Positions 18,068 to 26,388 of a DNA stretch of 64,000 nt are shown one piece after another. A model generated the notes under the pieces. It saw nothing but the letters and a program-made list of their open reading frames with translations, was not told the DNA's origin and made no database searches. The stretch lies in contig DIWE01000026.1 in the NCBI GenBank assembly GCA_002423435.1, positions 1 through 64,000 of the forward strand, written 5' to 3'. Each line of letters starts with the position of its first letter. Within the stretch, counting starts at the first letter, position 1. Made by a program: the position numbers and the translations under genes. The DNA comes from Clostridiales bacterium UBA6114 (GTDB lineage Bacteria; Bacillota; Clostridia; Oscillospirales; Butyricicoccaceae).

Positions 18068-18289
18068 GTTCTTATAGAATGGGTGAAGAAATAAAATGCC
18101 GGCCGTTCCACTGTGGAACGATCGGCGGATAATCTTACGGATAAATTTCATTTTAAAGTAGAATTGTGGCTGCAATCTGACTTTTTTCAGAAATAGCTTT
18201 TTCAGCACTCCGAAGGCAAAGGACTCCATTCCATATTTTCAAAGCGTTCATTTATCTCCTTCATTAACTCATCCACAAACCGGGGTTTG

Positions 18290-18457
18290 TTATTCCGCGA
18301 TTTCTCTCATAAAGATAGTAAAGCCATTCCCGTCTTTACAGAATTTCCATCCTTGTTTGCCCAGTTCATTCCACTGTTTTTCTAATTCAATAACTTTTTT
18401 GTCATAGTTGAAACCCAACTTACTTTCAAACTCTACAAATTTGTATTCATATTTCAT
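18290..18457 (-). CDS. Small DUF4177 family protein
   Basis: A 55-residue protein, MKYEYKFVEFESKLGF to MREIAE. It has the DUF4177 layout: a beta strand KYEYKFVEF, a helix LEKQWNELGKQGWKFC and a final strand. GAAAGGATG lies upstream of the ATG. It is 36 bases downstream of a membrane-protein gene on the same strand and may share its transcript. The function of DUF4177 is unknown. Left of it (18068-18289) the sequence holds only an imperfect hairpin (about 18098-18131) near the end of the M56 gene. Confidence 0.75.
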   Translation of the reverse strand: MKYEYKFVEFESKLGFNYDKKVIELEKQWNELGKQGWKFCKDGNGFTIFMREIAE

Positions 18458-18493
18458 TACAAATCATCCTTTCAAATTGGAATTCGCTTGGCA

Positions 18494-18940
18494 TTACATT
18501 GTGTCGCTGCCATCCTGTTTTTCAGAAGATATTTGCTCCTGCTCCTCTTCAATTTTCATATGCTTTCTAAAAATGATCGAAATATAAACTGCGGAAGCCG
18601 CGGCAGATAACAGCCAAAGCCATACAAGCCATTTCCATGTTGGCAACAGTTTTACAACGCAATAACCCAATAATACAAAAATTGCCGGAGACCACGGAAT
18701 AAGAGGGGCAAATTTCCCGAACAGCTTTCGATGAACCCGTTTCCCTCTCTCGACTCGCTTGACATATTCTTTATAAGCGTCCTCTGAAAACGAAACAGAG
18801 AGTCCTTTTATGATGTAATATGCCAAAAAGGCCAACAGCACAAGGTCATGCAAACCATCAAAATGAATGATGGTATATGCGAAAGAACCACCTCCTAAGA
18901 ATATACTCACAACGAGAGTTTTCCAACTATATACCTTCAT
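18494..18940 (-). CDS. Small four-helix membrane protein
   Basis: A 148-residue protein with four predicted membrane segments (about 7-23, 30-46, 80-98 and 103-122), arranged in two pairs around a basic loop (VKRVERGKRVHRKLFGK). The charged C-terminal tail is rich in Glu and Gln. The start ATG at 18940 is the first Met after a disordered stretch. The family is not recognised. It lies between the serpin terminator and the DUF4177 gene, so it appears to be an independent small operon. Confidence 0.65.
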   Translation of the reverse strand: MKVYSWKTLVVSIFLGGGSFAYTIIHFDGLHDLVLLAFLAYYIIKGLSVSFSEDAYKEYVKRVERGKRVHRKLFGKFAPLIPWSPAIFVLLGYCVVKLLPTWKWLVWLWLLSAAASAVYISIIFRKHMKIEEEQEQISSEKQDGSDTM

Positions 18941-18994
18941 AGCACTATCCTTTTCAGATTTTTGTTTATCGGCTTCGCGCGCTCGAGCCGTAAT

Positions 18995-19029
18995 TAAAAA
19001 ACGGCGGCGCAGGGTTTCCCACGCCACCG
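18995..19029 (-). terminator. Terminator after serpin gene
   Basis: Stem CGGTGGCG / CGCCGCCG (one wobble) at 19002-19029, followed on the minus strand by a run of T (18995-19001). It lies 15 bases past the serpin stop codon. Confidence 0.8.
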
Positions 19030-19043
19030 CAGACAAAGTTAGA

Positions 19044-20303
19044 TTACCGGCTGATATCCATCGTGGCACCTATGAAGATGGGCAAATGCGTTTCACAATC
19101 AATGAGCATATAAACAAACGGACGGTCCAGATAGACGGTTTTCGGCTCCTCAACCGGAGCAGCTGCTCCCGCTCCCATTGCCACTGCGGTTGCCGCACCC
19201 GCCTTGGTGCCTTTTTCATCCACGGCGATGTAGGTCTTATGCAGAACGCGGCTGATAAAGATATTTCCGTCCGCCGATCGGCCAAGCCCTGTAAAATCCG
19301 CGGCGCCGACGTCAAAGGCGTCCGCCATGCCCATGGATTGGAGGATATCGCTCATTTCCACGGAATACTCGAATTCAAATTTTGGAATAGCTGTTTTCAC
19401 CTCGACATCCTGTGCGTTGTCGAGGGTACCCATAAGTCCTTCCCCGGTGAGGGACGCGACGTAATCGGCAACGGAAACGCCCTCATTCGGCAGCAGGGCG
19501 GCAAAAGCGTATTTCCGGTCGGCGTAATACTTGATAAAGCCCGTTGCGCTGCCGTCTTCCAGATACCTGTCCTCCGTCCCGTACATCATTTCCACGTTCC
19601 GTACGTCCCCGGCCTCCGTGGTAAAGGTTCCGTCGCGTACCTGACTTTCTTTGTAGATATGTTCCCACTCGGCGTCGAAGGCCAGGGCGTTTACAAGATA
19701 CATGACGGCCACTTCCGGTATTTTATCAAGGATATTTTCTATCATGCCGTCGGTGCTGTCGCTGACCCAGGCGTTTAAGTCCTTCAGCGTACCCTCGTCA
19801 AAAGGCGCTTTATAGATGGAAGCTCCGTAATAATCGGCGTTTGTCTGGAGGAAATTCTTTTCCACCGATAGACTTTCGTCGTCCTTGAACCAAATGGAAT
19901 CGGCAACGCTGACCTTGTATTTGTCGCCGGTGGGGAGACTTTTCAGGTAACTATGCAGATAATCATTCAGCTCCGGCACGGAAAGGCCGAATACGTTTTC
20001 CATCTGCGCGAGCGTCTCGCCCTTGGCGCCGTTGGCGGTCATGGCAAGGGCACACAGCACGGAGAGCGGAGAGACAAGCGTGTTTTCAGGGACGGATACG
20101 CTGTTTTGGAACAGTTTAACGGCGAAGTCTGCGATAGCATTGGAGTCTTCGCCGGCCAAGTCCGCATCGGTTTTTACGGTATTTGCCTTTACGCCGGACA
20201 TCAGGTCCGCGGCCTGCACGTTCACTCCGCAGCCGGAAAAGGATAACATAGCTGAAAATATAAGCGCAAGGCTTAGGCCCCCCGCAATCATTCGTGTTTT
20301 CAT
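19044..20303 (-). CDS. Lipoprotein serpin (serine/cysteine protease inhibitor)
   Basis: A suicide inhibitor that traps a protease through its exposed reactive loop. The 419-residue protein has a lipoprotein signal (lipobox SFSGC, about residues 18-22), so it is tethered outside the cell. The serpin core is clear: SPLSVLCALAMTANGAKGET, YLVNALAFDAEW, and near the C-terminus the breach motif AVDEKGTKAGAATAVAM followed by the reactive loop and DRPFVYMLIDCETHLPIFIG. The loop segment AMGAGAAAPVEEPKT is Ala/Gly-rich, suggesting an elastase-like target, but this is only a guess. ATG at 20303 follows GAAAGGAG. Confidence 0.93.
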   Translation of the reverse strand: MKTRMIAGGLSLALIFSAMLSFSGCGVNVQAADLMSGVKANTVKTDADLAGEDSNAIADFAVKLFQNSVSVPENTLVSPLSVLCALAMTANGAKGETLAQMENVFGLSVPELNDYLHSYLKSLPTGDKYKVSVADSIWFKDDESLSVEKNFLQTNADYYGASIYKAPFDEGTLKDLNAWVSDSTDGMIENILDKIPEVAVMYLVNALAFDAEWEHIYKESQVRDGTFTTEAGDVRNVEMMYGTEDRYLEDGSATGFIKYYADRKYAFAALLPNEGVSVADYVASLTGEGLMGTLDNAQDVEVKTAIPKFEFEYSVEMSDILQSMGMADAFDVGAADFTGLGRSADGNIFISRVLHKTYIAVDEKGTKAGAATAVAMGAGAAAPVEEPKTVYLDRPFVYMLIDCETHLPIFIGATMDISR

Positions 20304-20482
20304 AGGCGCTCCTTTCAAAACGGCAATGCAGCTCGCAATCACTTTTTTGACGCCGGAACCTGGTAAATTGTTCCGATTTTACGTCTTGTTGATGAAGCGC
20401 AAGGACAATGCAAAGACAGGAGCATTTTCAGAAATACTCCTGCCTTGTATATTTCCAGTACCTAAATGGGCCTGCTTGAAAT

Positions 20483-20508
20483 AAAAAAACGGGGATTATC
20501 CCCGTTTT
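20483..20508 (-). terminator. Terminator left of the XRE repressor gene
   Basis: AAAACGGGGA / TCCCCGTTTT stem (20486-20508), with a T run on the minus strand. The 20509-20672 stretch between it and the repressor stop has no gene. It would end transcripts coming from the XRE gene. Confidence 0.75.
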
Positions 20509-20672
20509 GCTTTTATTCTTCTTTATTGGGAGCCCATTCTAGTAATAAATGCTCAATTAGACCAGCTCCCTACAGCGCACATTTTATCATGTAAATAAAT
20601 CTAAAACCTGTATCAGGTGTTTATGGACTCCCGGGCCTTGTGATGCTATAGATGGGGAATTATTATGGCTCT

Positions 20673-20876
20673 TTAGGGCTTTTCACTTCGGCCAACCAGA
20701 TAATCGATAGATACATCAAAATAATCGGCCAAAGAAAGAAGTATATCGTATGACGGCTTACTCGTACTCAATTCATAATGCTGATATGCGCGTTCCGATA
20801 TAGAAAGAAATTGCGCCACTTCTTTTTGTGTGACATTTTTCTTTTTCCTGCATGTCTTTAATCTCTCGGCAAGCAT
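20673..20876 (-). CDS. Phage-type XRE repressor, small
   Basis: A 67-residue protein that is almost all Cro/CI helix-turn-helix: CRKKKNVTQKEVAQFLSISE, then AYQHYELSTSKPSYDILLSL and DYFDVSIDYLVGR. It is divergent from two small DUF6809-type genes. Between them are paired promoters and two copies of an 18-base inverted-repeat operator, the layout of an autoregulated switch. It is probably a repressor of its own gene and of the divergent genes. An inducer or protease partner is not seen. Confidence 0.9.
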   Translation of the reverse strand: MLAERLKTCRKKKNVTQKEVAQFLSISERAYQHYELSTSKPSYDILLSLADYFDVSIDYLVGRSEKP

Positions 20877-20892
20877 ATCAACACCTCAAACC

Positions 20893-20961
20893 ATATAAAA
20901 TTCCCGTTGACACGAAATCAAATGCGTGTTATGATGTGATTAGCACGAAATTAAACGCGTG
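20893..20961. promoter_or_regulatory. Divergent promoters with two XRE operator copies
   Basis: The plus strand has TTGACA (20907-20912), a 17-base spacer and TATGAT (20930-20935), facing the DUF6809 genes. The minus strand has TTGATT (20916-20921), 17 bases and TTATAT (20893-20898), facing the XRE gene. Operators CACGAAATCAAATGCGTG (20911-20928) and CACGAAATTAAACGCGTG (20944-20961) share CACG...CGTG ends and lie 33 bases apart. The first overlaps both promoters. Confidence 0.82.
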
Positions 20962-21041
20962 TTGCGTTGTTCTTTTGCATATACACAATTTATTATAGCA
21001 ATTTAGTGGCCATATATCAAGGAAGAAGGTGTTTTCTCTTT

Positions 21042-21317
21042 GTGACCAGTTTTAGAGATAATCTGCATCAGGCATTTATGCAGTCCCAGTATGACCTCAG
21101 CATGGAAAACCGAAAAACCGACCCGTATTACCAGAAGCTCGAAAAACAATACGATCAGACCTTTAATGAAATACGCAACAAGCTCGGCAAGCACCGCAAG
21201 CTCATGCTCAAATTGGAGCGGCTGCAAAATGAAATCGAGGGCATAGATGAAGATTTTATCTATCTTCAGGGCTTCATCGACTGCGTAACATTGCTCAGAA
21301 CCATAAAACTGCTGTAA
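21042..21317 (+). CDS. Small DUF6809-like protein 1
   Basis: A 91-residue, highly helical and charged protein (FRDNLHQAFMQSQYDLSMEN; then YLQGFIDCVTLLRTI at the end). The terminal 'FIxGFxxG/D'-like helix is shared with the next gene, which fits the DUF6809 family of small Clostridia proteins. The start is taken as GTG 21042, with GGAAGAAGG 12 bases upstream; the frame is open further upstream to 20967 but without a good site. It is the first gene of the operon driven by the XRE-controlled promoter. Function unknown. Confidence 0.6.
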   Translation: MTSFRDNLHQAFMQSQYDLSMENRKTDPYYQKLEKQYDQTFNEIRNKLGKHRKLMLKLERLQNEIEGIDEDFIYLQGFIDCVTLLRTIKLL

Positions 21318-21329
21318 AGGTGGACGGCC

Positions 21330-21581
21330 ATGGAAGACAACATTATTGACGCTATTTATTTGGGTAATCTCAACCCCAATGAGCGTATGCAAATAAAAGA
21401 CCCCGAATTTCTGAGACTTGAAAACAACGTGGTAATGCTGGAAAGCCAGTTAGGTAAACAACTCGATACATATGGCAGTATGAACGCTCTGGAGGCGAGA
21501 CTGCGGTTTATTGAGGGTTTCCGCATCGGCGCTCAGATCATTTTGGATGTTATGACCGCTAAGATCACAAGTATACTATAA
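21330..21581 (+). CDS. Small DUF6809 family protein 2
   Basis: An 83-residue protein: IDAIYLGNLNPNERMQIKDP, then LENNVVMLESQLGKQL and FIEGFRIGAQIILDVM. The 'YxGxLxPxE' N-terminus and the 'FxxGFxxGxxxxxDV' C-terminus are typical of DUF6809. It lies 12 bases after gene 1, so the two form an operon under the XRE operator region. It ends convergently with the murF remnant at 21627. The family has no known activity. Confidence 0.75.
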   Translation: MEDNIIDAIYLGNLNPNERMQIKDPEFLRLENNVVMLESQLGKQLDTYGSMNALEARLRFIEGFRIGAQIILDVMTAKITSIL

Positions 21582-21626
21582 TCGACTAAATAATTAAGTA
21601 AAAATCAGTTCCAGGGAAGCGGGAAG

Positions 21627-22346
21627 CTAAAGCAGGGCGCGGACGATCTCGTCCGTATGCATGCCGCGGGAGCCTTTTATAAGAACCGCGTCACCGGGAG
21701 ACAGAAAGGATTTGAGCTCCGCTGCGGCCTGATCGTTACTTTCTAAAACGCGGCAGTCGATCCCGGGCCGGACGGAGCGGGCGCCCTCGGCCACGGCTTT
21801 CGACTCCGGACCGACGGTAAGTAAAATATCGACTCCGTTTTCCGCGGCGCAGACGCCGACTTCAAAATGCGCCTGCCGGGAATACTCCCCCAGTTCGAGC
21901 ATATCCGCCAGCACGGCCACTCTGCGGCAGGCCTTAACCCCCAAAAGGACATTAAGGCCGCTTCTGGCCGCGTCGGGGCTGGAGTTGTAGGAGTCGTCGA
22001 TGACGGTGACGTCGCCCATATTATAAATCTGCTGGCGCATGGCGAGCGGGCGGTAACCCCCGAGTGCGGCCGCAGCCCGGTCCAGGTGCACGCCCAGCCG
22101 CTGTGCCACGGCAAGACCGGCGAGCGCGTCCAGAACATGGTGCGTTCCAAGTGCCGGCAGGGTCACATCGGCGCTCTCCCCCCTCGGACCGGTGCAGCGG
22201 AAAACGGTGGTTTCCTTCAAAACCGCAATCCCCTCCGCGCGGAAATCGCACCAGGGCGCCGCGCCGTAAAAGACGGTCTCATAGGTAGTCTTTCCGCGGA
22301 GGCCGGCGAGCATCGGGTCGTCCCCGTTTAAAAACAGAACGGAACC
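21627..22346 (-). pseudogene. murF: 3' half of murF, 5' half missing
   Basis: About 239 codons of the C-terminal half of UDP-MurNAc-tripeptide:D-Ala-D-Ala ligase. Homology begins abruptly at GSVLFLNGDDPMLAGLRGKT and continues through VIDDSYNSSPDAARSGL to GDAVLIKGSRGMHTDEIV. A full MurF is about 450 residues; the UDP-binding domain and the GKT P-loop are absent, so it cannot be active. It joins vanX directly and out of frame. Its base composition is visibly GC-richer than the van genes. In many Firmicutes ddl and murF are neighbours, so the van block may have replaced ddl and the 5' part of murF. Confidence 0.85.
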
Positions 22347-22969
22347 CCGTGTGAACCTAACTCTGCGATGGGAAAATCAAAATAAGTGTTTGGATAAGGC
22401 TCGTGTTTCAGTGTGTAATGCCACCACTCGCAATCGTATGAAACAAAACCGCAGGCCTCCATGATAGAACAAAGGGTTTGACGGTTTCTCGCTTCGGCCT
22501 GTGTGATTCCTTTTGCTCCGTGATGTGAGACTAAGTCCATCAAATCAAAGTCGCCGCCCATTTCAGCAAGTGTGCCGGCAGCTAAATGATAAAGCGTCAA
22601 GTCAATCGCGCTGCCCCGACTGTGGCCCGACTTCGCGGCCACATATCCTTGTGTAACGATCTCCGTCTTGTCGATATTCGGATAGTGTTTTGGTTTCGTC
22701 CGGCCATCCTCCGGCTGTTTTGACCAGCGCAGAAAACAATCTACGGCGCATTGAGGGCGATAACCATCCCAAAGAAGCAGGCCAAAGCCAAAGGATGCGG
22801 CGTTTTCCCGCGCTTTTTTAAGGGCTGTGCACAAAGCTCTCGTACCGACAATTCGATTTACCGCATATCCGTCCACCGGTTTGCCGGTAAAATTATCCCA
22901 TGTGGCGTATTTGGCGTCCCACCGTATTCCGGGTACAAACTCGTCTACAAAGACAAAATCATTTTTCAT
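22328..22969 (-). CDS. vanX: D-Ala-D-Ala dipeptidase VanX
   Basis: Hydrolyses D-Ala-D-Ala in the cytoplasm, so that only D-Ala-D-Lac enters peptidoglycan. All VanX catalytic and zinc residues are present at the classical numbers: Arg71, His116 (SGHSRGSAIDLTL), Asp123, Glu181 and His184 (EWWHY). The body matches VanX closely (RWDAKYATWDNFTGKPVDGY). VanX normally ends shortly after YFDFP; here it continues about 11 residues (AELGSHGVPFCF) by reading into the murF remnant in another frame. That tail lies beyond the last conserved residue, so activity is likely kept. The ATG overlaps the ligase stop by 4 bases. Confidence 0.95.
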   Translation of the reverse strand: MKNDFVFVDEFVPGIRWDAKYATWDNFTGKPVDGYAVNRIVGTRALCTALKKARENAASFGFGLLLWDGYRPQCAVDCFLRWSKQPEDGRTKPKHYPNIDKTEIVTQGYVAAKSGHSRGSAIDLTLYHLAAGTLAEMGGDFDLMDLVSHHGAKGITQAEARNRQTLCSIMEACGFVSYDCEWWHYTLKHEPYPNTYFDFPIAELGSHGVPFCF

Positions 22970-24006
22970 CGTCTTTGTCCTTTTAATGTCGATGATACAA
23001 TCCGGTCGAGCATTTCGGCAAACGACAGCCCCGCGGCCGCCATCATTCTCGGATAACGGCTGTATGAGGTCAGACCGGGCAAGGTATTGACCTCGTTGAG
23101 GATGACTTTTCCGTCTTCCGTAAGGAACATATCCACCCTGGACAGTCCCCTGCAGCCCAAGGCGCGATATACGGCTTTTGCCGTCTCTAAAACGAGCTGA
23201 CGCGCCTCTGCCGAAATGTCGGCGGGAACGATTATGCTCGAGTTCTCGGAACCGTTTTCAGGCTTCTTCTCCTGATGGATTCTGAAAAAACCATGGGACA
23301 GACAAATCTGATCCACCTCGCCCGCGGTCAAATCCATATCGCTCCCTAATATCGCGCATCCCACCTCGCTGCCGACGACAGCCTCTTCAATGAGCACCTT
23401 CGAGTCATACTGTCTTGCGGTTTCCACCGCACTCATGAGTTCTTCCTTTCGACATACCTTGCTGACGCCGAACGAGGAACCCGAACGGGCCGGCTTTACA
23501 AAAACGGGATAAGTGAGCCGGTCGGCATCAATATTCTCGTTTATTGTGACAGTCCGGAAATCTGGCGTGGCAATTCCCGCTTTTCTGGCGACGATATAAG
23601 CAAGGGATTTGTCCATACACAGGGCGGAGCTTTGGACGTCGCAGCCTACATAGGGGATGCCGGAAAGCTCCAGCAAACCCTGCATCGCACCATCCTCACC
23701 AAGCTTGCCATGCAGAACGGGAAACACCATATCCAAACGGATCGTTTTGTATTGTCCCTGCTCCAGAACAATGAGTCCGTGTACGCTTCTGTCCGGTGAC
23801 AGACAAGCCTGCCAGCAATTGCCGTTTTCCCAATTTGCGCCGGGGTAGTCACAAAGCTTCCAAACACCATTTTTCGTAATCCCGATATAGAACGGTTCAT
23901 ACTTTTCGATATCAAGGTTTTTTGCGACCTCCCCCGCAGATTTAACGGAGATGGGATGTTCTTCGGAACAGCCTCCGAATAGAATCGCGATTTTTAACCT
24001 ATCCAT
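22966..24006 (-). CDS. D-Ala-D-Lac ligase, VanA/B/D/F type
   Basis: Makes D-alanyl-D-lactate in place of D-Ala-D-Ala, which abolishes vancomycin binding. The 346-residue protein shows the ATP-grasp ligase motifs ILFGGCSEEHPISVKSA, FVKPARSGSSFGVSKV and LNEVNTLPGLTSYSRYPRMM. The lactate-ligase signature is decisive: His244 within FRIHQE and the omega-loop PENGSEN, as in VanA, VanB and VanD. Plain Ddl and VanC/E/G-type ligases lack them. ATG 24006 is chosen because AGGGAGA lies 8 bases upstream; it overlaps the vanH stop by 8 bases. It resembles but does not equal any allele I recall, so the subtype is left open. Confidence 0.94.
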   Translation of the reverse strand: MDRLKIAILFGGCSEEHPISVKSAGEVAKNLDIEKYEPFYIGITKNGVWKLCDYPGANWENGNCWQACLSPDRSVHGLIVLEQGQYKTIRLDMVFPVLHGKLGEDGAMQGLLELSGIPYVGCDVQSSALCMDKSLAYIVARKAGIATPDFRTVTINENIDADRLTYPVFVKPARSGSSFGVSKVCRKEELMSAVETARQYDSKVLIEEAVVGSEVGCAILGSDMDLTAGEVDQICLSHGFFRIHQEKKPENGSENSSIIVPADISAEARQLVLETAKAVYRALGCRGLSRVDMFLTEDGKVILNEVNTLPGLTSYSRYPRMMAAAGLSFAEMLDRIVSSTLKGQRR

Positions 24007-24967
24007 GCCGCTTTCTCCCTTCAAATCTCAGGCAATTGATCATCGTATTTTCAACCGTATCGCAGAGGGCGTGTTCCGTGTAATAGGCGGTGTGCGGGGT
24101 AATAAGCACATTCGGCAATTTTTGCAGTCTGAGCAACAGCTTGTTTTCAATGGTTTTTTCTCTGTTGTCAAAATAGAAAACCCCTTCCTCTCCTTCGAGG
24201 ACATCGAGCGCCGCGCCGCCCAGTTTGCCGCTTTCGAGCGCTTTAATAAGCGCCTCGGTGTCAAGAAGCGGACCGCGTCCGGTATTTACTATAAACGCGC
24301 CGTGCTTCATCTGCCCGAACCGCTCTCGATTAAAAAGATGGTTTGTCTCCGCGTTGAGCGGTATATGGAGCGTTACAATATCGCTCCTCTGTAGCAATTC
24401 ATCAAGAGAAACGTAATCGGCGGAGGTTGCGGGACAAGGGTCATAGGCCAATATGCGGCAGCCAAAGCCCCGCAGCCTGAGAATAACCGCCGCGCCAATG
24501 CGTCCCGTTCCGATTACCCCAACGGTCATGTCGCGTAATTCCTTCCCTCGCACATCATTCAATCTGAAATCATGAATATCCCCACGGCTGATAATGGATT
24601 TTGCATTTCGCACCGCCATCAGCATCAGCATTACTGTGTAATCAGCCACGCTGTCGGGCGAATAAGCGACATTTTCAACGGAAATGCCGACGCTTTCCGC
24701 ATATTTTACATTAATATGGTTATATCCGATGCTTCTTGTGGAGATATACTTTACACCAGCCTGTCTTAGCGCAAGAAGAACGGAATTTGTGATTTGAGTT
24801 TTATGGCCGACGCTGATGCATCGGTTTCCGAATGCCAGATGAGTATTGACTTCGGATACCGCCGCATCCGTGATCGTCGGCATAACGCCAAAGCGAGGCG
24901 CCGTCTCCCGGAACAAAACGGCCTCATCCTGTCCGCATCCATAAATTGTAATCCCGATTTCTGCCAT
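23999..24967 (-). CDS. vanH: D-lactate dehydrogenase VanH
   Basis: Reduces pyruvate to D-lactate for the D-Ala-D-Lac ligase. The 322-residue 2-hydroxyacid dehydrogenase has ITIYGCGQDEA at the start, the NAD-binding VGVIGTGRIGAAV, the catalytic Arg/Glu/His region FIVNTGRGPLLDTEAL and the C-terminal LITPHTAYYTEHAL. Regions such as KYISTRSIGYNHI and NVAYSPDSVADYT follow VanH of enterococci closely. It is first in the vanH-ligase-vanX operon, preceded by VanR boxes. The ribosome site AAAGGA is rather far (about 12 bases) from the ATG. Confidence 0.94.
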   Translation of the reverse strand: MAEIGITIYGCGQDEAVLFRETAPRFGVMPTITDAAVSEVNTHLAFGNRCISVGHKTQITNSVLLALRQAGVKYISTRSIGYNHINVKYAESVGISVENVAYSPDSVADYTVMLMLMAVRNAKSIISRGDIHDFRLNDVRGKELRDMTVGVIGTGRIGAAVILRLRGFGCRILAYDPCPATSADYVSLDELLQRSDIVTLHIPLNAETNHLFNRERFGQMKHGAFIVNTGRGPLLDTEALIKALESGKLGGAALDVLEGEEGVFYFDNREKTIENKLLLRLQKLPNVLITPHTAYYTEHALCDTVENTMINCLRFEGRKRHG

Positions 24968-25058
24968 GATTTCGATTGATCCTTTCTGAAATGATGAAAG
25001 CCTGTCCGATTCGATAGTTTCATCTTACCGAAATCAGGCAGGCAATATTGGAATTTGC

Positions 25059-25096
25059 TCTTAGCAAAATCTTAATGTTTTCTTATGAAAGTCTTA
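25059..25096 (-). promoter_or_regulatory. VanR box array before vanH: four TCTTA at 11-base steps
   Basis: TCTTA begins at 25059, 25070, 25081 and 25092 on the plus strand, exactly 11 bases apart (TAAGA on the coding strand). The array starts 92 bases before the vanH ATG. OmpR/PhoB-type regulators such as VanR bind direct repeats with this helical phase. The same boxes stand before vanR. A weak TAAGAT may be the -10, and no good -35 is present, as expected for an activated promoter. Confidence 0.78.
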
Positions 25097-25120
25097 TTCT
25101 TTTATTATTTCTGCGATGTA

Positions 25121-25151
25121 AAAATCCCGCCTATCATATGGGCGGGATTTT
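25121..25151 (-). terminator. Terminator between vanRS and vanHAX
   Basis: Perfect 11-bp stem AAAATCCCGCC (25121-25131) / GGCGGGATTTT (25141-25151) with a 9-base loop, followed on the minus strand by a T run. It separates the regulatory transcript from the resistance transcript, leaving the VanR boxes on the vanH side. Confidence 0.88.
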
Positions 25152-25236
25152 GGAAAATGATATGTCAGCGAAGCGGGCTGTACAGGAAAAACATTCGCTG
25201 TTTTTTGCATCAGGGCGGTATCATCTGTTAACCGGA

Positions 25237-26388
25237 TCAGATCACATTAAGATTTTCTTTTGACGGAAGCTTTACTGCAAATGTAGTATTTTCCGGGTTG
25301 CTTTCCACAGAGATTGTTCCACCGTGAGCCGTGACAATCTCTTGTGAGATTGCCAAACCCAGTCCTGCTCCACCGGTGTTTGTGGAACGTGCAGTATCCA
25401 ATCGGTAAAATTTTTCAAAAATAGTTTCAAGCTTTTCCTTCGGGATTGGATTCCCCTGATTCGTAAAAGTTATAACAATATTTTTGTCCTGCTGTTTCGC
25501 GGAAATGTCAATGACGCTGTTTTCATAGCTATAGGCTATCGCATTTTTCAGAATATTATTGAATACACGGGCCAGTTTGTCTGCATCTCCCCACAGAGTG
25601 AGTCCTTGCGGCACATTGACAGACACCTGTTTTCCCTGCGGAGTCAGCATTGGATAGAATTCATCTGCCATCTGTTGGAGCATGAACAGTAAATTAATTT
25701 TTTCTTTATTCAAAACAATCGTTTGAAGATTAAACCTTGTGATCTCAAAAAACTCATTGATAAGCTGCTCTAATCGATACGCTTTTTCCAAGGTAATACC
25801 GACATATTTTGCCTTCTGTTCGGGAGGCATATCAGGAGCTTCATCCAGAAGACTTAAGTATCCTATAACCGAGGTCAGAGGTGTCTTTATATCATGGGCC
25901 AGGTAAACTACCAAATCATTCTTGCGCTGCTCGGCGTCCAGTGCAGCTTTTTTTTGTTTTTCCAAGTTGTTTTTTATCTGGTTTAGCTTATTCTCCATAA
26001 AGTTAAGTTCCAGTGACAATGTAATTTCATCATCGGATTCTTCGGCAAGTTTATCCACTCCGGCAATGACTTCATCGAAATATTTTGTGAGCCAGGAAAC
26101 AGAAAATCGAAAAAGGATAACTAAAAATATTAGCATTACAACAAAAAGGATCATTTCCATATTGTTGCGAAACACCAACTGATAGATTGTCAGCGCGTCC
26201 GAATTTTCAAAATGAAAAGCGTTGATTAGAAATAGAACGATACGATTTCCGATCTGTCCGCGCAGGATATAGCGCAATAGATAAACAGTCACGGCGGCGG
26301 CAACTGTAATAAGAAGCATTTGAAAGAATATTTTTCTTTTTAATTGCGAATAATCATTTTTTCTCTTACTTTTCAATCTTATAGCCAA
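25237..26388 (-). CDS. vanS: Sensor histidine kinase VanS
   Basis: Senses the glycopeptide-induced state and phosphorylates VanR. The 383-residue protein has membrane segments at about 22-42 and 78-96, a short outer loop between them, a coiled linker, the dimerisation motif YLAHDIKTPLTSVIGYLSLL (phospho-acceptor His165) and an ATPase domain with NNILKNAIAY and GGAGLGLAIS. It follows the VanA-type VanS closely around LLDEAPDMPPEQKAKY. It starts with TTG (26386-26388) inside the end of vanR, an overlap of 23 bases, the same start arrangement as I recall for enterococcal vanS. Confidence 0.93.
   Translation of the reverse strand: MAIRLKSKRKNDYSQLKRKIFFQMLLITVAAAVTVYLLRYILRGQIGNRIVLFLINAFHFENSDALTIYQLVFRNNMEMILFVVMLIFLVILFRFSVSWLTKYFDEVIAGVDKLAEESDDEITLSLELNFMENKLNQIKNNLEKQKKAALDAEQRKNDLVVYLAHDIKTPLTSVIGYLSLLDEAPDMPPEQKAKYVGITLEKAYRLEQLINEFFEITRFNLQTIVLNKEKINLLFMLQQMADEFYPMLTPQGKQVSVNVPQGLTLWGDADKLARVFNNILKNAIAYSYENSVIDISAKQQDKNIVITFTNQGNPIPKEKLETIFEKFYRLDTARSTNTGGAGLGLAISQEIVTAHGGTISVESNPENTTFAVKLPSKENLNVI

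Noticed and set aside
18132..18313. A minus-strand reading frame (PRFVDELMKEINERFENMES...) next to the DUF4177 gene
   Set aside because: It overlaps the DUF4177 3' end in another frame, has no supported start and matches no family I know.
18867..19778. A 303-codon plus-strand frame across the serpin gene
   Set aside because: It is antisense to a clear serpin and has no recognisable domain.
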